A stretch of 51,068 bases of DNA. Origin: an uncultured Lachnospiraceae bacterium (GTDB lineage: Bacteria > Bacillota > Clostridia > Lachnospirales > Lachnospiraceae). Made by a program: the position numbers and the translations under genes. This document shows, in pieces, positions 50,489 through 51,068 of this stretch. The notes below the pieces were generated by a model. That model worked only from the letters and a program-made list of their open reading frames with translations. It was not told the DNA's origin and did no database searches. The DNA lies in assembly GCA_910578335.1 (NCBI GenBank), contig CAJTPU010000024.1, forward strand, positions 1 through 51,068. The letters run 5' to 3'. Each line of letters opens with the position of its first letter. Position 1 is the first letter of the stretch.

Positions 50489-50536
50489 AATCCCCTCAAT
50501 TTCTCATTTATCCTTTATCCAATTGCTATAGTTTAC

Positions 50537-50545
50537 ATTATACCA
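50537..50545 (-). promoter_or_regulatory. extended -10 promoter of the four-gene operon
   Basis: On the minus strand TGGTATAAT (50545-50537) is a perfect -10 with an extended TG. No convincing -35 is present. It lies about 50 bp before the kinase-like gene. Confidence 0.55.
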
Positions 50546-50725
50546 TAGTCCCGTTACTTTTACCATTAGTCCCCATACAAAATATAATTAAAAATTTCTT
50601 TATATTTTTTTCATTTAATCTTATAAAAGTATCTATTTCACACTCCCCATGTGTTACTATAGTTCATCGGAAAAGTACTATATATTATTTCTGAAATGTC
50701 ACAAACTACAAATTTTGCATACAAA

Positions 50726-50820
50726 CAGGCGAAACTCCAAACAAACACGGAAACTCTTATACTTTCACGCAAAACTCGGATACTATCACGGAAACTCCCG
50801 ACTTTTGCGTGATAGTATAA
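50726..50820. repeat. iteron-like repeats, right flank of the AT-rich operon
   Basis: Four related units start at 50726 (CAGGCGAAACTC), 50746 (CACGGAAACTC), 50766 (CACGCAAAACTC) and 50787 (CACGGAAACTC), a period of 20-21 bp. ATACTATCACG and CGTGATAGTAT form a perfect 11-bp inverted pair around the last one. CCGACTTTTGC follows, as in the left copy at 47303-47313. Confidence 0.7.
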
Positions 50821-50862
50821 TTTTGCCCCAATCGCCATCCTATCAGCGGCATCTAAAAACAC

Positions 50863-50900
50863 GAAAAAATGGGGTTCACCAGCCATTCTAGTGAACCCCA
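50863..50900 (-). terminator. hairpin terminator of the gene entering from the right edge
   Basis: TGGGGTTCAC (50870-50879) and GTGAACCCCA (50891-50900) form a perfect 10-bp stem; on the minus strand ATTTTTTCG follows. It would end transcription of the gene whose stop is at 50975. A minus-strand frame stays open through the hairpin (about 51000-50638) without a start codon; I do not call it. Confidence 0.7.
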
Positions 50901-50974
50901 CCAAACCTCTAAATCCCTTAATTTTAAGCCATTCTTCAATACTTTCGCCTACAAGTACCCAAAATCCTATAGCA

Positions 50975-51068
50975 TCAATTCTGAATAGCCGCCTGTGCCG
51001 CTGTTAGATTATGATGACTTTTACCCCTCTTTACCCCATTTACCCCACCCAATTCGACATTCGACAAA
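50975..51068 (-). CDS. C-terminal end of a gene cut by the window edge
   Basis: The last 30 codons of a minus-strand frame are visible: LSNVELGGVNGVKRGKSHH, then NLTAAQAAIQN and a TGA at 50977-50975. A hairpin terminator follows about 75 bases later. The tail is too short to identify; its place next to iteron-like repeats would suit an integrase or replication gene, but that is a guess. Confidence 0.45.
   Translation of the reverse strand, partial: LSNVELGGVNGVKRGKSHHNLTAAQAAIQN

Noticed and set aside
50726..50820. Repeats as a CRISPR array
   Set aside because: Units are 11-12 bp with about 9 bp between them, too short for CRISPR repeats and spacers, and no cas gene is present.
50638..51000. 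Minus-strand open frame through the right-hand repeats and terminator
   Set aside because: It looks protein-like in its first part but has no start codon with a ribosome site, and it crosses a perfect terminator hairpin and an iteron array.
1..51068. tRNA, rRNA, complete insertion sequence or prophage
   Set aside because: No tRNA cloverleaf, rRNA stretch, transposase or phage structural gene was recognised in the window.

Overview
The window reads as chromosome of a Gram-positive anaerobe of the Bacillota, most likely a gut Lachnospiraceae (inference; the genus cannot be fixed by eye). Supporting signs are strong AGGAGG-type ribosome sites, sigma-A promoters such as TTGACA-17-TACAAT, frequent TTG/GTG starts, AgrC-type and LytTR regulators, an NifS/NifU pair for Fe-S assembly, a CoA-disulfide-reductase/rhodanese fusion, and core genes with clostridial features. 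Most genes lie on the minus strand. Base composition is moderate in the core and clearly AT-rich in two blocks (about 18.3-20.7 kb and 47.3-50.6 kb), which look acquired.

Layout. 0.2-6.5 kb: rpsT, TPM-domain and zinc-ribbon membrane proteins, a KTSC protein, an ECF sigma factor, an XRE repressor, asparaginase and a MATE pump. 6.5-11.8 kb: a sulfur/cysteine block (nifU, a small membrane protein, nifS, cysK, metY) read away from a divergent Rrf2 regulator with three IscR-like cysteines; a 12-bp-arm palindrome overlaps the metY promoter. A 225-bp MITE-like element with an 11-bp target duplication sits between cysK and metY. 11.8-18.7 kb: CapA and DUF3160 surface proteins, a tandem GNAT protein and small unknowns. 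18.8-22.3 kb: a decayed gene, a stand-alone SIR2-family protein (probable phage defence) and rlmD, whose C-terminal extension has been cut off by a frameshift. 22.3-30.3 kb: pcrA, a PAS/GGDEF/GAF/EAL signalling protein overlapping pcrA by 4 bp, a zinc-ribbon membrane protein and an SPFH protein.

30.5-36.4 kb: an XRE protein, then a substrate-binding lipoprotein gene and an ABC exporter gene that have both lost their 3' ends at one junction, a second ABC exporter half, and an XRE repressor fused to a PurM-fold domain. 36.5-39.5 kb: CoA-disulfide reductase/rhodanese and a metallo-beta-lactamase-fold hydrolase with a highly structured leader. 39.5-42.5 kb: an OmpR/histidine-kinase pair and a lipoprotein gene broken by an in-frame TAA. 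42.5-47 kb: a LytTR regulator, its AgrC-type kinase broken by an in-frame TAG, and three unknown genes.

47.2-50.9 kb holds the best candidate for an undescribed system: an AT-rich, tightly overlapping four-gene operon coding a P-loop nucleotide-kinase-like protein, a possible Mom/GNAT-like protein, a Cys-His-Asp (transglutaminase-like) protein and an HhH-GPD DNA glycosylase. It is bracketed on both sides by related iteron-like repeats. A nucleic-acid modification, repair or defence role is inferred from the fold combination only. The right edge cuts a minus-strand gene of which only the last 30 codons are visible.
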